From Oricola sp. (lineage in GTDB: Bacteria; Pseudomonadota; Alphaproteobacteria; Rhizobiales; Rhizobiaceae), in assembly GCF_022763245.1 (NCBI RefSeq), contig NZ_JALEGV010000043.1, positions 62,001-126,000 of the forward strand: 64,000 bases of DNA. The letters run 5' to 3'. Every line of letters begins with the position of its first letter. Positions within the stretch are counted from its first letter, which is position 1. The position numbers were made by a program, and so were the translations under genes. Below are positions 34,567 through 46,570 of this stretch, piece by piece. The notes beneath the pieces were generated by a model. It was not told the origin of the DNA. It worked only from the letters and a program-made list of their open reading frames with translations, and did not search any database.

Positions 34567-35706
34567 ATGCCATCGCTTGGAAGCATCCGACGTTCCTTCG
34601 CGCCGTGGAGCGACCCCGACGCCAAGCCCTATATTTCCTTCAGGAACGTCACCAAGCGTTTCGGCGATTTCACCGCCGTCGACAATCTCTCGCTCGATGT
34701 CTACGAGCGCGAATTCTTCTCTCTGCTCGGCCCGTCCGGCTGCGGCAAGACCACGCTGCTGCGCATGCTTGCCGGCTTCGAGGAGCCGACCGAGGGCGAA
34801 CTCTATCTCGATGGCCAGCCGCTGAAGGGCGTGCCGCCGCACAAGCGGCCGGTCAACATGATGTTCCAGTCCTACGCGCTGTTCCCGCATATGAGCGTCG
34901 CCGACAACATCGCGTTCGGCCTCAAGCAGGACGGGATGGAAAAGAGCGCGCGCGACGAACGCGTCGCCCAAATGCTCAAGCTCGTGAAGCTGGAGGAATT
35001 CGCCAAGCGCAAGCCGCACCAGCTTTCGGGCGGCCAGCGCCAGCGCGTCGCGCTCGCCCGCGCCGTCGCCAAGCGGCCGAAGCTCCTGATCCTCGACGAA
35101 CCGCTCGGCGCGCTCGACAAGAAGCTGCGCGAGGAAACCCAGTTCGAACTGATGGACCTGCAGCAGGAACTCGGCCTCACCTTCATGATCGTGACCCACG
35201 ACCAGGAAGAGGCGATGACGATGTCGGATCGCATTGCCGTGATGGACAAGGGTATCATCGCCCAGACCGGCACGCCGGCCGAAATCTACGAGGCGCCCAA
35301 TTCGCGCTATGTCGCCGATTTCATCGGTTCGGTGAACGTGCTGGAAGGCCAGGTCGTGGCGTCCGACGACGGCCATGTCACCATCGAGGGCCGCGACGGC
35401 CGCTTCACCGGAGCCGTCCGCGGCCAGGGCCCGGCGCAGGGCAAGACGGTCTGGTTCGCGATCCGTCCGGAAAAGATGCGCGTCAGCCGCGAGAAGCCGA
35501 CCGACACCGAAAACGCCGTGCAGGGCGAGGTCTGGGACGTCGCCTATCTCGGCGACATGACCATCATCAACGTCCGCCTCGATTCCGGCAGCGTCGTCCA
35601 GGCGGCGATGATCAATCACTCGCGCCTGGTCGATGATCCGATCGGCTACGAGGAACGCATCTGGCTGTCGTTTTCCGCCGATGCCGGCGTCGTCCTGGAT
35701 CGGTGA
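34567..35706 (+). CDS. potG: polyamine ABC transporter ATP-binding protein
   Basis: A 379-residue ATPase. Walker A is GPSGCGKTT near residues 56-64, the signature is LSGGQRQRVALARA, Walker B is LLILDEP, and the switch histidine is in IVTHDQEEAM. A C-terminal TOBE-like domain follows (about 240-379, with VWFAIRPEKMRVSR). It energises the permeases encoded just after it: the TGA overlaps the following in-frame start region. GGGTAGGGGACACTC provides the ribosome-binding site. Confidence 0.92.
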   Translation: MPSLGSIRRSFAPWSDPDAKPYISFRNVTKRFGDFTAVDNLSLDVYEREFFSLLGPSGCGKTTLLRMLAGFEEPTEGELYLDGQPLKGVPPHKRPVNMMFQSYALFPHMSVADNIAFGLKQDGMEKSARDERVAQMLKLVKLEEFAKRKPHQLSGGQRQRVALARAVAKRPKLLILDEPLGALDKKLREETQFELMDLQQELGLTFMIVTHDQEEAMTMSDRIAVMDKGIIAQTGTPAEIYEAPNSRYVADFIGSVNVLEGQVVASDDGHVTIEGRDGRFTGAVRGQGPAQGKTVWFAIRPEKMRVSREKPTDTENAVQGEVWDVAYLGDMTIINVRLDSGSVVQAAMINHSRLVDDPIGYEERIWLSFSADAGVVLDR

Positions 35707-35711
35707 GGACC

Positions 35712-36614
35712 ATGCTGCGCGCCGTCACCAACCGCCTCGTCATCCTGATCCCCTATTTCTGGCTGCTGTTCTTCTTCCTGCTGCCCTTCCTGATCGTCCT
35801 GCGCATCGCGCTCTCCGATCTCGAATACGGCCAGCCGCCCTATGCGCCACAATTCAGCTTTTCAGATGGCTGGGAGGTGATCAGCGAGAAACTGTCCCGG
35901 CTCGATTTCGAGAACTTCGCGTTCCTGGCCGGCGACAAGCTCTACATCAATTCCTACCTCTCCAGCCTCTACATCGCCTTCGTCTCGACCATCCTGACGC
36001 TCCTGATCGGCTTTCCCTTGGCCTATGGCATGGCGCGCGCGCCGGAAAACCTGCGTCCGATCCTGCTGATGATGGTCATCCTGCCCTTCTGGACGTCGTT
36101 CCTGATCCGCGTCTACGCCTGGATCGGCATCCTCAAGCGGGAGGGGCTGCTCAACCAGTTCCTGCTCTGGCTGGGCGTGATCGACGCGCCGCTGGAGATC
36201 CTGTCGACCAACAAGGCGGTCTTCATCGGCATCGTCTATTCCTACCTGCCCTTCATGGTGCTGCCGATCTATTCGACGCTGGAGAAGATGGACGAATCCC
36301 TCGTCGAGGCCGCGCGCGACCTCGGCTGCACGCGCATCGCCGCCTTCTGGAAGGTCACCGCGCGCCTTGCGGTCCCGGGCGTCCTCGCGGGCTGCCTGCT
36401 CGTCTTCATTCCGGCCGTCGGCGAGTTCGTCATTCCCGACCTGCTCGGCGGTTCGGGCACGCTGATGATCGGCAAGACCTTGTGGATCGAGTTCTTCAAC
36501 AACAGTGACTGGACCGTCGCTTCGGCGATCGCGATGATCCTCCTGATCGTGCTGGTCGTGCCCATCGTCTGGTTCCAGAACGCCCAGGCGCGGGCGACGG
36601 AGGCCGGCCGATGA
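35712..36614 (+). CDS. potH: polyamine ABC transporter permease
   Basis: A 300-residue inner-membrane permease with six predicted helices. The EAA-type loop contacting the ATPase is VEAARDLGCTRIAAFWKVTA. The first helix is VILIPYFWLLFFFLLPFLIV. Start: ATG 35712 has GGTGAGG just upstream; a GTG at 35703, overlapping the potG stop as GTGA, is an alternative and adds three residues. It overlaps potI by four bases. Confidence 0.9.
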   Translation: MLRAVTNRLVILIPYFWLLFFFLLPFLIVLRIALSDLEYGQPPYAPQFSFSDGWEVISEKLSRLDFENFAFLAGDKLYINSYLSSLYIAFVSTILTLLIGFPLAYGMARAPENLRPILLMMVILPFWTSFLIRVYAWIGILKREGLLNQFLLWLGVIDAPLEILSTNKAVFIGIVYSYLPFMVLPIYSTLEKMDESLVEAARDLGCTRIAAFWKVTARLAVPGVLAGCLLVFIPAVGEFVIPDLLGGSGTLMIGKTLWIEFFNNSDWTVASAIAMILLIVLVVPIVWFQNAQARATEAGR

Positions 36615-37408
36615 GTGGGCGCTGGTCCTGGTTCAACATCACCTCGGTCGTCTTCGGCTTCGCGTTCCTCTACCTGCCGATCGTCCTTCTGGTCATCTAT
36701 TCCTTCAACGAATCGCGTCTGGTCACGGTCTGGGCCGGCTTCTCGACCAAGTGGTATGGCGAACTGTTCCGCAACGAGAGCATTCTCGACGCGGCCTGGG
36801 TGACGGTGCGTGTCGCCTTCATCTCTGCCAGCGTCGCGACGGTGCTGGGCACGCTCGCCGCCGTCTCGCTCGTCCGTTTCACGCGGTTTCGCGGCCGAAC
36901 CCTGTTCACCGGCATGGTCTATGCGCCGCTGGTCATGCCCGAGGTGATCACCGGCCTGTCGCTGCTGCTGCTCTTCGTGGCGATCGACTTCGCGCGCGGA
37001 TTCTGGACCGTGACGCTCGCGCACATCACCTTCTCGCTGTGCTTCGTCGCGGTCGTCGTCCAGTCGCGGCTCGTCAGCTTCGACAAGTCGCTGGAGGAAG
37101 CCGCGCAGGATCTCGGCTGTCCGCCCTTCCAGGCCTTCATGAAGGTGACGCTGCCGGTGATCTTCCCGGCCGTGATCTCCGGCTGGATGCTCGCCTTCAC
37201 CCTGTCGCTGGACGACCTCGTCATCGCTTCCTTCACCTCCGGGCCGGGCGCGACGACGCTGCCGATGAAGATCTACAGCCAGGTGCGGCTCGGCGTCACG
37301 CCGGAGATCAACGCGGTCTGCACCATCCTGATCGGCATCGTGACGACCGGGGTCATCATTGCGGCGCTCCTGAACAAGCGCCGCGCCATGCAAGACGACA
37401 GGGTGTGA
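36611..37408 (+). CDS. potI: polyamine ABC transporter permease
   Basis: A 265-residue permease, the second membrane subunit of the Pot importer. Six hydrophobic helices are evident, and the EAA loop is LEEAAQDLGCPPFQAFMKVT. ATG 36611 overlaps the potH stop (ATGA), so translation is coupled. It ends four-gene import unit potFGHI. DLVIASFTSGPGATTLPMKI and NKRRAMQDDRV close the chain. Confidence 0.9.
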   Translation: MSGRWSWFNITSVVFGFAFLYLPIVLLVIYSFNESRLVTVWAGFSTKWYGELFRNESILDAAWVTVRVAFISASVATVLGTLAAVSLVRFTRFRGRTLFTGMVYAPLVMPEVITGLSLLLLFVAIDFARGFWTVTLAHITFSLCFVAVVVQSRLVSFDKSLEEAAQDLGCPPFQAFMKVTLPVIFPAVISGWMLAFTLSLDDLVIASFTSGPGATTLPMKIYSQVRLGVTPEINAVCTILIGIVTTGVIIAALLNKRRAMQDDRV

Positions 37409-37415
37409 GGCAGGC

Positions 37416-37679
37416 CTAGCTGCGCCGAGGCGGCCGCAGCATGTAGGCGATGATCCAGAGCGGCACGATGATCATCGCGCCGAGCACCATGTTGGGCAGC
37501 GCCCAGGCAAGCGCCTTTTGCATGAGTTCCAGCACGTGCTCAGGCGTCATCCCCACTTTCGCCAGCACTTCCGCCGCCGACATGTCGAAGGCCGAAAGCA
37601 GCGCGCCGCACAGAAGCGACGCCAGCGCAATCTTCACGATCATCGACAAAAAGTGAAACACGAAACCCGGACCCAGCAA
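37416..37679 (-). CDS. DUF6460 membrane protein
   Basis: An 87-residue protein with two hydrophobic helices (MIVKIALASLLCGALLSAFD and ALPNMVLGAMIIVPLWIIAY) separated by a helical loop, matching the DUF6460 family of alphaproteobacteria. The start is uncertain: TTG 37679 keeps the family's N-terminal LGPGF-type segment; GTG 37661 and ATG 37643 are shorter alternatives, none with a strong ribosome-binding site. A CtrA-type box lies 61-76 bp upstream. It is convergent with potI, 7 bp apart. Confidence 0.75.
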   Translation of the reverse strand: MLGPGFVFHFLSMIVKIALASLLCGALLSAFDMSAAEVLAKVGMTPEHVLELMQKALAWALPNMVLGAMIIVPLWIIAYMLRPPRRS

Positions 37680-37739
37680 ACGATGCCGGCAATCTAGGGT
37701 CGAAACGCCTAAAAACTCTTTAAAACCCGCACTTTGTTG

Positions 37740-37754
37740 TTAACCGCCCATTAA
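37740..37754 (-). promoter_or_regulatory. CtrA-type box TTAA-N7-TTAA upstream of the DUF6460 gene
   Basis: TTAACCGCCCATTAA at 37740-37754; followed by C it reads TTAA-N7-TTAAC, and the reverse strand reads the same. It overlaps the last codons and stop of the AsmA gene and lies 61-75 bp before the DUF6460 start at 37679. Matches the full CtrA recognition sequence known in Caulobacter and rhizobia. Confidence 0.65.
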
Positions 37755-39610
37755 CGGTCTTCGCCCGCCGGCAAGACGGGGACGGCATAGGGATTGTCCC
37801 ACGAACCGCCGATGAAATGCTGTACGGCAGGCGCCGGTCCGACGGTCTCCAGCGTCGGCGCCGCCATCGTCGTCAACGCAAGGCTGGCCGTGCCGTAGGG
37901 GATGATGCCGCTCAACTGAACGGTGCCCGTCGGATAGCGCAGCGAGCCGTCCTCGATGACGATCACGCCGTCGCGGATCATGGCGGTGACGTCGAGACGG
38001 TCGAAGACTTCGCTCGTGCGCGTGGCGTCGCGCAGGCGGAAGAACGACTGGGTTCCGGCGTCGCTTCCGAAACTGCTGAAGGCGACGCCGTCGAATGCGC
38101 CGGCGGTGACGCTCATCTGCATCCTGCCGTCGCCGCGCTCGAACAGGTCGCGCCATCGCCCGATCGGCGCGCTGACGTCCAGCGTGCCGGTGGTCGTGCC
38201 CCGCGGCATGAGCCCGGTCACCTGCAGCGCGTCGGCGACCGCGCCGCCATTGACGTCGGTGATCGCGAGACGCGCCGCGCCGGAGATCGTCCCGGCCTGC
38301 GGCGTCAGTTTCAGATGCGCCTGCCAGCGTCCGCCGTAAGCGGTCGCGTCGGCCAGCTCGAACAGGGCGTCGCCGCCGCGTATCTGCGCGACCGCGGCGA
38401 TGTCCGTGAAGCGCAGGGCGCCGAACGACGCCGTCGCGGCGGAAAGCCGCAGATCGACATCCATCTGGTTGAGAATGTCGGCGGAAGCCGGTTCGGCGAG
38501 GGCCTCCCGCGTGCGAGGCATGCCGGTGAAGGCGGAGAGGAACGCCGAGATGTCCATCGCCTGGAAATCCAGCGTGGCGGTCACCGACGGCTTGAAATCG
38601 TCGCGGAAGGCGAGTTCGAGGACACCGGTTCCGGCGCTGTCCTGCAAGGCGACGTTCAGGTTGTCGAACCGCAGTTTCTTCATGTCGCCACGCACATTCG
38701 CGCTCAGGCTCAGCTTGCCGGCCGCGCCGCCGGTCCGAATGCCGGTCCCAAGCCAGTCGAGCGCCTGGCGCACGGTCGGCGTGCTCAGCGAAATGCGCCC
38801 CTCGGCGAACTGCGTCTCGCCCACGCCGAGCTGGCCATTGAAGGCGTAGGTCAGGACATCGCTCGTAAAATCCTGCCGCACCGTGACGGTCTGGCCGGTG
38901 AGGAACTGCAGTGCCCGGTCGATCTCGGTCTTCTGTTCGAACGCCGTGCCGCGCCAGATCCCTTTGAGCGAGGCGCTCAGCTTCTCGTCGAGCCGCGGCC
39001 AGGAAATCGCGCCGTTGAGCGCCGTGATGCGCTCGCGCGCCTGTCCGTCCGGGCCGACGAAATCGACCGTCCCGTTCTCGATCGTGACGGTTCCGAACCG
39101 CGCGCGGCCGGGTTCGACAGCCGTTTCCTCCGCGGCCGGATCGGCGCTTGAGGCCTCGCCGGTCTGCTTCTCGCGGGCGATCTCGCGCCCGAGACGGCCG
39201 CCGATCGCGGCGATGTCGATCCGGCCCTTGTCGTCGACGAGCACGCGCATCGCGGGCCGGATGAGACGGAATTGCGAGAATTCCGGCTGGCGGGCGAGCA
39301 GGCTGGAGAAGGGAATGGAGACCACGGCGCTTTCGACGAAGAGCAGGTCGTTCGGCTTCTCGCCTTCGAGGGGCGTCGCGCCGGGCAACCGCAGGTCGTA
39401 GAGGCGCGCGACGGGCGTCGGGAAGAGGTCGATGTCCACCCTTCCTTCGATGCGGACCTGCTGGCCGGCGATGTCCTCGAATTCTTTCTCGATCGCCGTG
39501 CGCACCAGGTCGCTCGACACGAAGGCGGGCATCAATGCCCAGAGCGCGAGGATCGCGACGACAGCGAGCACAACAAGCGATGCCCCGATACGTGTCACAC
39601 GTGCCGTCAT
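37751..39610 (-). CDS. AsmA-family protein
   Basis: A 619-residue protein with a single N-terminal membrane anchor ([20 protein letters not shown]) and a long periplasmic part. The AsmA N-terminal domain is recognised by [20 protein letters not shown] followed by [18 protein letters not shown], and the C-terminal region contains AsmA-C-type beta strands ([20 protein letters not shown]). AsmA-like proteins are long bridge-like molecules that move phospholipids between the membranes. ATG 39610 is the start; the TTG at 39640 is in frame but unlikely. Divergent from acetoacetyl-CoA synthetase by 163 bp. Confidence 0.82.
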   Translation of the reverse strand: MTARVTRIGASLVVLAVVAILALWALMPAFVSSDLVRTAIEKEFEDIAGQQVRIEGRVDIDLFPTPVARLYDLRLPGATPLEGEKPNDLLFVESAVVSIPFSSLLARQPEFSQFRLIRPAMRVLVDDKGRIDIAAIGGRLGREIAREKQTGEASSADPAAEETAVEPGRARFGTVTIENGTVDFVGPDGQARERITALNGAISWPRLDEKLSASLKGIWRGTAFEQKTEIDRALQFLTGQTVTVRQDFTSDVLTYAFNGQLGVGETQFAEGRISLSTPTVRQALDWLGTGIRTGGAAGKLSLSANVRGDMKKLRFDNLNVALQDSAGTGVLELAFRDDFKPSVTATLDFQAMDISAFLSAFTGMPRTREALAEPASADILNQMDVDLRLSAATASFGALRFTDIAAVAQIRGGDALFELADATAYGGRWQAHLKLTPQAGTISGAARLAITDVNGGAVADALQVTGLMPRGTTTGTLDVSAPIGRWRDLFERGDGRMQMSVTAGAFDGVAFSSFGSDAGTQSFFRLRDATRTSEVFDRLDVTAMIRDGVIVIEDGSLRYPTGTVQLSGIIPYGTASLALTTMAAPTLETVGPAPAVQHFIGGSWDNPYAVPVLPAGEDR

Positions 39611-39773
39611 GTCGTTCGTACTCTTCCCCAGACGCTTCAACGCCCGGTTGCCCCGGTTTTTGGCGCGAGCCTATACGGAAGTGCGGTCAATTCAAGGCTT
39701 GCCGCCTGCCGAGCCGCGCTTTACCAAAATGACGCGCCAATTGAGCGCCGCAGCACGTCGAGAAGGGACGAGA

Positions 39774-41747
39774 ATGACGACGCCAGAACCGACAATGCCG
39801 AAACCCTTGTGGACACCTGCCGAGACGGCGGCGACGCAATCCGGCATCGCGCAACTCATGCGCAAGGCGGCTGATCAATATGGCGCGTCCGCGGCCGACT
39901 ATGCGTCCTTCCATCGATGGAGCGTGGAGAACCGCGAGGATTTCTGGTCGCTCGTCTGGGACGATTGCGGCATCGTGGGGACGAGGGGCGAGCGCGGTCT
40001 CGTCGATGGCGACCGGATGCCGGGCGCCTCCTTCTTTCCCGACGCGCGATTGAATTTCGCCGAGAACCTGCTGCGGCGCACCGGCGAGGGCGACGCGATC
40101 GTCTTTCGCGGCGAGGACAAGGTCGAACGGCGGCTCTCCTGGGATGAACTCCACGCCCTGGTTTCGCGCTTGCAGCAATATTTCGTCGATGTCGGCCTGA
40201 AGCCGGGCGACCGTGTCGCGGCCATGATGCCGAACATGCCCGAGACCATCGCCGCGATGCTGGCGGCCACGTCGATCGGCGCGGTCTGGTCCTCCTGCTC
40301 GCCGGATTTCGGCGCCCAGGGCGTGCTCGATCGTTTCGGCCAGATCGAACCGACCATCTTCGTTGCCGTCGACGGCTACTGGTACAATGGAAAGCGCATC
40401 GAGGTCGGCGACAAGATCGACGCCGTGCTGGAAAGCCTGCCTTCGGTCAAGGCGGCGTTGGTCGTCGATTATCTGGGAACGGCCGACGCGGTTGCCGCCG
40501 GCATCGACCGCGCGGTGACCCTGGACGCTGCGGTCCGCCACATCGAGCCGCGCGCGATCGCGTTCACCCGGCTGCCGTTCTCGCACCCGCTCTACATCCT
40601 GTTTTCTTCCGGTACGACCGGCATCCCGAAATGCATCGTCCATTCGGCCGGCGGCACCTTGCTGCAACACGTGAAGGAGCATCGCTATCACGCCGGCATC
40701 GAGGCCGGCGACCGGGTCTTCTACTTCACGACCTGTGGCTGGATGATGTGGAACTGGCTGGTCTCGGCGCTGGCCAGCGAAGCCACCTTGCTGCTCTTCG
40801 ACGGATCGCCCTTCGCGCCGGGTCCGACGGTGCTGTTCGATTACGCCCAGGCGGAGGGGATGACTTATTTCGGCACCTCGGCGAAATATATCGACGCCGT
40901 GCGCAAGGAGGGCCTGAAACCGATGGAGACGCACGACCTGTCGAAGGTCCGCGTCATCTCGTCGACCGGCTCGCCCCTGTCGCCGGAGTGCTTCTCTTAT
41001 GTCTATGACGCCATCAAGCAGGACGTCCATCTCGCCTCGATCTCTGGCGGCACCGACATCGTGTCCTGCTTCGTGCTGGGCGTCCCGATCCTTCCGGTCT
41101 TTTCCGGAGAGATCCAGGGGGCAGGGCTCGGCATGGCGGTCGAGGTGTGGAACGACGAAGGCCATCCGGTCACCGGCGAAAAGGGCGAGCTCGTATGCGC
41201 GAAGGCGTTTCCCTCCATGCCGATCGGTTTCTGGAACGACCCGGACGGCGCCAAGTACCGCGCGGCCTATTTCGAGCGTTTCGACAATGTCTGGTGCCAT
41301 GGCGATTTCGCCGAATGGACGCCGCGCGGCGGCATGATCATCCATGGCCGCTCCGACGCGACGCTCAATCCGGGTGGCGTGCGCATCGGCACGGCGGAGA
41401 TCTACAATCAGGTCGAGCAGATGCCGGAAGTGCTGGAAGCGCTGTGCATCGGCCAGGAATGGGACAACGACGTCCGCGTCGTCCTGTTCGTGCGCCTCGC
41501 CGACGGCGTGTCGCTGGATGACGATCTGCAAAAGGCCATCCGCACCAAGGTCCGGACCGGCGCCTCGCCCCGTCACGTGCCGGCGCGCATCGTCGCGGTC
41601 ACCGACATTCCGCGCACCAAATCGGGAAAGATTGTCGAACTGGCCGTGCGCGAGGTCGTGCATGGACGGCCGGTGAAGAACAAGGAGGCGCTGGCCAATC
41701 CGCAGGCGCTGGAGCTGTTTCGCGACTTGCCTGAGCTGCAGGGGTGA
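39774..41747 (+). CDS. aacS: acetoacetyl-CoA synthetase
   Basis: A 657-residue AMP-forming ligase that activates acetoacetate to acetoacetyl-CoA in the cytosol, using ketone bodies or degraded polyhydroxybutyrate. The adenylation core is [20 protein letters not shown], the aromatic [19 protein letters not shown] is typical of this enzyme, and the late motif [20 protein letters not shown] is followed by TKSGKIVE with the catalytic lysine. Length suits the family (about 650). AAGGGACGAGA precedes ATG 39774. A phasin gene nearby (45.7 kb) supports polyhydroxybutyrate metabolism. Confidence 0.94.
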   Translation: MTTPEPTMPKPLWTPAETAATQSGIAQLMRKAADQYGASAADYASFHRWSVENREDFWSLVWDDCGIVGTRGERGLVDGDRMPGASFFPDARLNFAENLLRRTGEGDAIVFRGEDKVERRLSWDELHALVSRLQQYFVDVGLKPGDRVAAMMPNMPETIAAMLAATSIGAVWSSCSPDFGAQGVLDRFGQIEPTIFVAVDGYWYNGKRIEVGDKIDAVLESLPSVKAALVVDYLGTADAVAAGIDRAVTLDAAVRHIEPRAIAFTRLPFSHPLYILFSSGTTGIPKCIVHSAGGTLLQHVKEHRYHAGIEAGDRVFYFTTCGWMMWNWLVSALASEATLLLFDGSPFAPGPTVLFDYAQAEGMTYFGTSAKYIDAVRKEGLKPMETHDLSKVRVISSTGSPLSPECFSYVYDAIKQDVHLASISGGTDIVSCFVLGVPILPVFSGEIQGAGLGMAVEVWNDEGHPVTGEKGELVCAKAFPSMPIGFWNDPDGAKYRAAYFERFDNVWCHGDFAEWTPRGGMIIHGRSDATLNPGGVRIGTAEIYNQVEQMPEVLEALCIGQEWDNDVRVVLFVRLADGVSLDDDLQKAIRTKVRTGASPRHVPARIVAVTDIPRTKSGKIVELAVREVVHGRPVKNKEALANPQALELFRDLPELQG

Positions 41748-41816
41748 GCGACGCCCCGCGCGGGTGTTAACCAATCGTAACTTTTGCGTGTCGGATCATG
41801 ACAGCGCGGGGCCGCG

Positions 41817-41831
41817 TTAAGGTCTTGTTAA
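41817..41831. promoter_or_regulatory. CtrA-type box between aacS and the sensor kinase
   Basis: TTAAGGTCTTGTTAA, a TTAA-N7-TTAA full site, 70 bp after aacS. Another TTAA is at 41842-41845. About 90 bp further on the plus strand is an orphan terminator, so a short transcript may start here. Confidence 0.5.
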
Positions 41832-41857
41832 GGGGCGGCCGTTAATCAACTCGTAAC

Positions 41858-41946
41858 AGGTTTTTAAATGGCAACATTTTACGTTTCGAGCCCCTCGTAA
41901 GTCCCAGCAAAACATCTCCAAGGCGCCTCATGGCGCCTTTTCTTTT
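41858..41946 (+). ncRNA. candidate small RNA ending at an intrinsic terminator
   Basis: A CtrA box is followed by about 90 bases that contain a 10-codon frame (ATG 41868, reading MATFYVSSPS, stop 41900) with AACAGG upstream, and then the terminator at 41920-41946. No other gene on the plus strand uses that terminator except aacS, whose stop is 170 bp away. A start near 41858 is a guess from the box position. Low confidence; could be a leader, a tiny peptide gene or only the aacS 3' UTR. Confidence 0.3.
41920..41946 (+). terminator. intrinsic terminator
   Basis: AAGGCGCC/GGCGCCTT stem of 8 bp with a TCAT loop (41920-41939) followed by TTCTTTT. Confidence 0.85.
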
Positions 41947-42009
41947 GTCCGCAGGGATTGTGTCCGGTTCGCGTGGCGGGCGGTTGCGCCCTCGCCACGC
42001 GAAGGCGCG

Positions 42010-45435
<3,426 letters not shown>

Positions 45436-45482
45436 GGGATTGCTCTTGGCGAAAGCTTTGGGATCGAGCCTGTTCAAGGCGG

Positions 45483-45497
45483 TTAATGAAAGTTTAA
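45483..45497 (-). promoter_or_regulatory. CtrA-type box in the sensor-kinase promoter
   Basis: TTAATGAAAGTTTAA, an exact TTAA-N7-TTAA, centred 55 bp before the kinase ATG at 45435. CtrA and PdhS/DivK form one cell-cycle circuit, so feedback is plausible. Binding is inferred. Confidence 0.65.
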
Positions 45498-45592
45498 TTG
45501 CCATTTCGCTGTCGGCGCGTCTAGCGGGCCAACGCGGGCTACCATTTCGAGTTCCATGTTTAGTTAATGCCTTATCGCATGGCACCCCTGCA

Positions 45593-45642
45593 TTTTGTGC
45601 AGCGCAATATAATGTTGCATTGCACAAAAACTGTGCTATATA
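45593..45642 (+). promoter_or_regulatory. phasin promoter with PhaR-like operator
   Basis: TTTTGTGCA (45593-45601) and TGCACAAAA (45621-45629) form a perfect 9-bp dyad with TGC/GCA words (GCGCAA, GTTGCA) between. This fits the TGC-rich sites bound by the polyhydroxybutyrate-responsive repressor PhaR. A -35 (TTGCAT, 45615-45620), a 16-base spacer and a -10 (TATATA, 45637-45642) overlap it. Confidence 0.6.
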
Positions 45643-45684
45643 CGCGTCAGATCCCTAACACCCCAACTTGAAGGAGTTTTTGTG

Positions 45685-46149
45685 ATGGCCAAAGCCGCTG
45701 CACCGAAAACCGAAGCCGCCGACGTGTTTGCATTCCCCTCCATGGATGCTGCACCGTTTGCAGACCAGCTCCGCACCTTTGCCGAGCAAGGCCTGTCGTC
45801 CTCGAAGGAAGCATATGAAAACATGAAATCCTCGATGGAAGAAGCCCAGAAGACCATCGAAACCACGATGGAAACCGCCCAGTCCGAGAGCTCCAAGCTA
45901 TCGCTGACCGCCATCAACGCGATGCGCGCCAATGCCGAAGCCAATTTCGCGCATCTCGAAAAGCTCGTCGGCGTCAAGACGCTCGCCGAAGCCTTCGAAA
46001 TCCAGAGCGCTTTCGTGCGCAAGCAGACCGAGATGGCCGTCGACCAGGCCAAGGAAATGCAGACCGCTTCCAAGGCTGCTTTCGACGCCCTGTCCGCGCC
46101 GGTGAAGGCCGCGACCGAAAAGGCGATGGCGTCCGTCAAGGCTGCCTGA
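45685..46149 (+). CDS. phasin family protein
   Basis: A 154-residue helical protein that coats polyhydroxyalkanoate granules. The chain has the phasin pattern: an acidic Ala/Glu-rich N-terminus, then long amphipathic helices (SKEAYENMKSSMEEAQKTIE, AQSESSKLSLTAINAMRANA, QTEMAVDQAKEMQTASKAAF). GAAGGAG is spaced eight bases from ATG 45685 and five from an in-frame GTG at 45682, so either start is possible. A TGC-rich dyad overlies the promoter and a strong terminator follows, so it is monocistronic. Confidence 0.88.
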   Translation: MAKAAAPKTEAADVFAFPSMDAAPFADQLRTFAEQGLSSSKEAYENMKSSMEEAQKTIETTMETAQSESSKLSLTAINAMRANAEANFAHLEKLVGVKTLAEAFEIQSAFVRKQTEMAVDQAKEMQTASKAAFDALSAPVKAATEKAMASVKAA

Positions 46150-46198
46150 CACCCCTTGCGATGTCGCGTCCTCCTCCCCGCGGCATGACGCAGACAGG

Positions 46199-46222
46199 AA
46201 AGGCCGGATCCGTCCGGCCTTT
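46199..46222 (+). terminator. intrinsic terminator after the phasin gene
   Basis: Perfect 10-bp stem AAAGGCCGGA/TCCGGCCTTT with a 4-base loop, then TCCTTTTC. It is about 50 bp after the phasin stop. Confidence 0.9.
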
Positions 46223-46316
46223 TCCTTTTCTCATTCTTGGTCATTGTGCTGCCGATCCGGTCTTGCATTCTGGCCGATGAACGCGTATTTCACGCGCCGG
46301 TAACTCGCTTGCCTGT

Positions 46317-46393
46317 GCGGACGTAGCTCAGTTGGTTAGAGCGCTGGATTGTGGCTCCAGAGGTCGGTGGTTCAAATCCACCCGTTCGTACCA
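46317..46393 (+). tRNA. tRNA-His (anticodon GTG)
   Basis: A 77-base cloverleaf with encoded CCA. Acceptor GCGGACG pairs with CGTTCGT, D arm GCTCAGTTGGTTAGAGC, anticodon loop TTGTGGC in a CTGGA/TCCAG stem, and T arm GGTGG-TTCAAAT-CCACC. The discriminator base is A73 and the base before position 1 is T, so there is no G-1. This is the exception known from a group of alphaproteobacteria, where HisRS does not use G-1:C73. Confidence 0.95.
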
Positions 46394-46570
46394 TTCGCCA
46401 CCTTTTCCCGGTTGGTCTTCCCCAATGACAGTGATCGTTTGAGGCGAGCGGTGCGGCGCCGTCGGCGCGATTTGCCCTGAGCCGTCGAATGGTTTCTTCT
46501 GCTCCGTCCGGCGGATGGTTGCGAATGGCGATTCGCTTGCCGCAGGGTGGTCCGGTTCGAAGAGGTATGC

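Noticed and set aside
39687-41774. 695-codon frame antisense to aacS
   Set aside because: aacS is fully conserved in sequence; the antisense frame lacks any recognisable domain.
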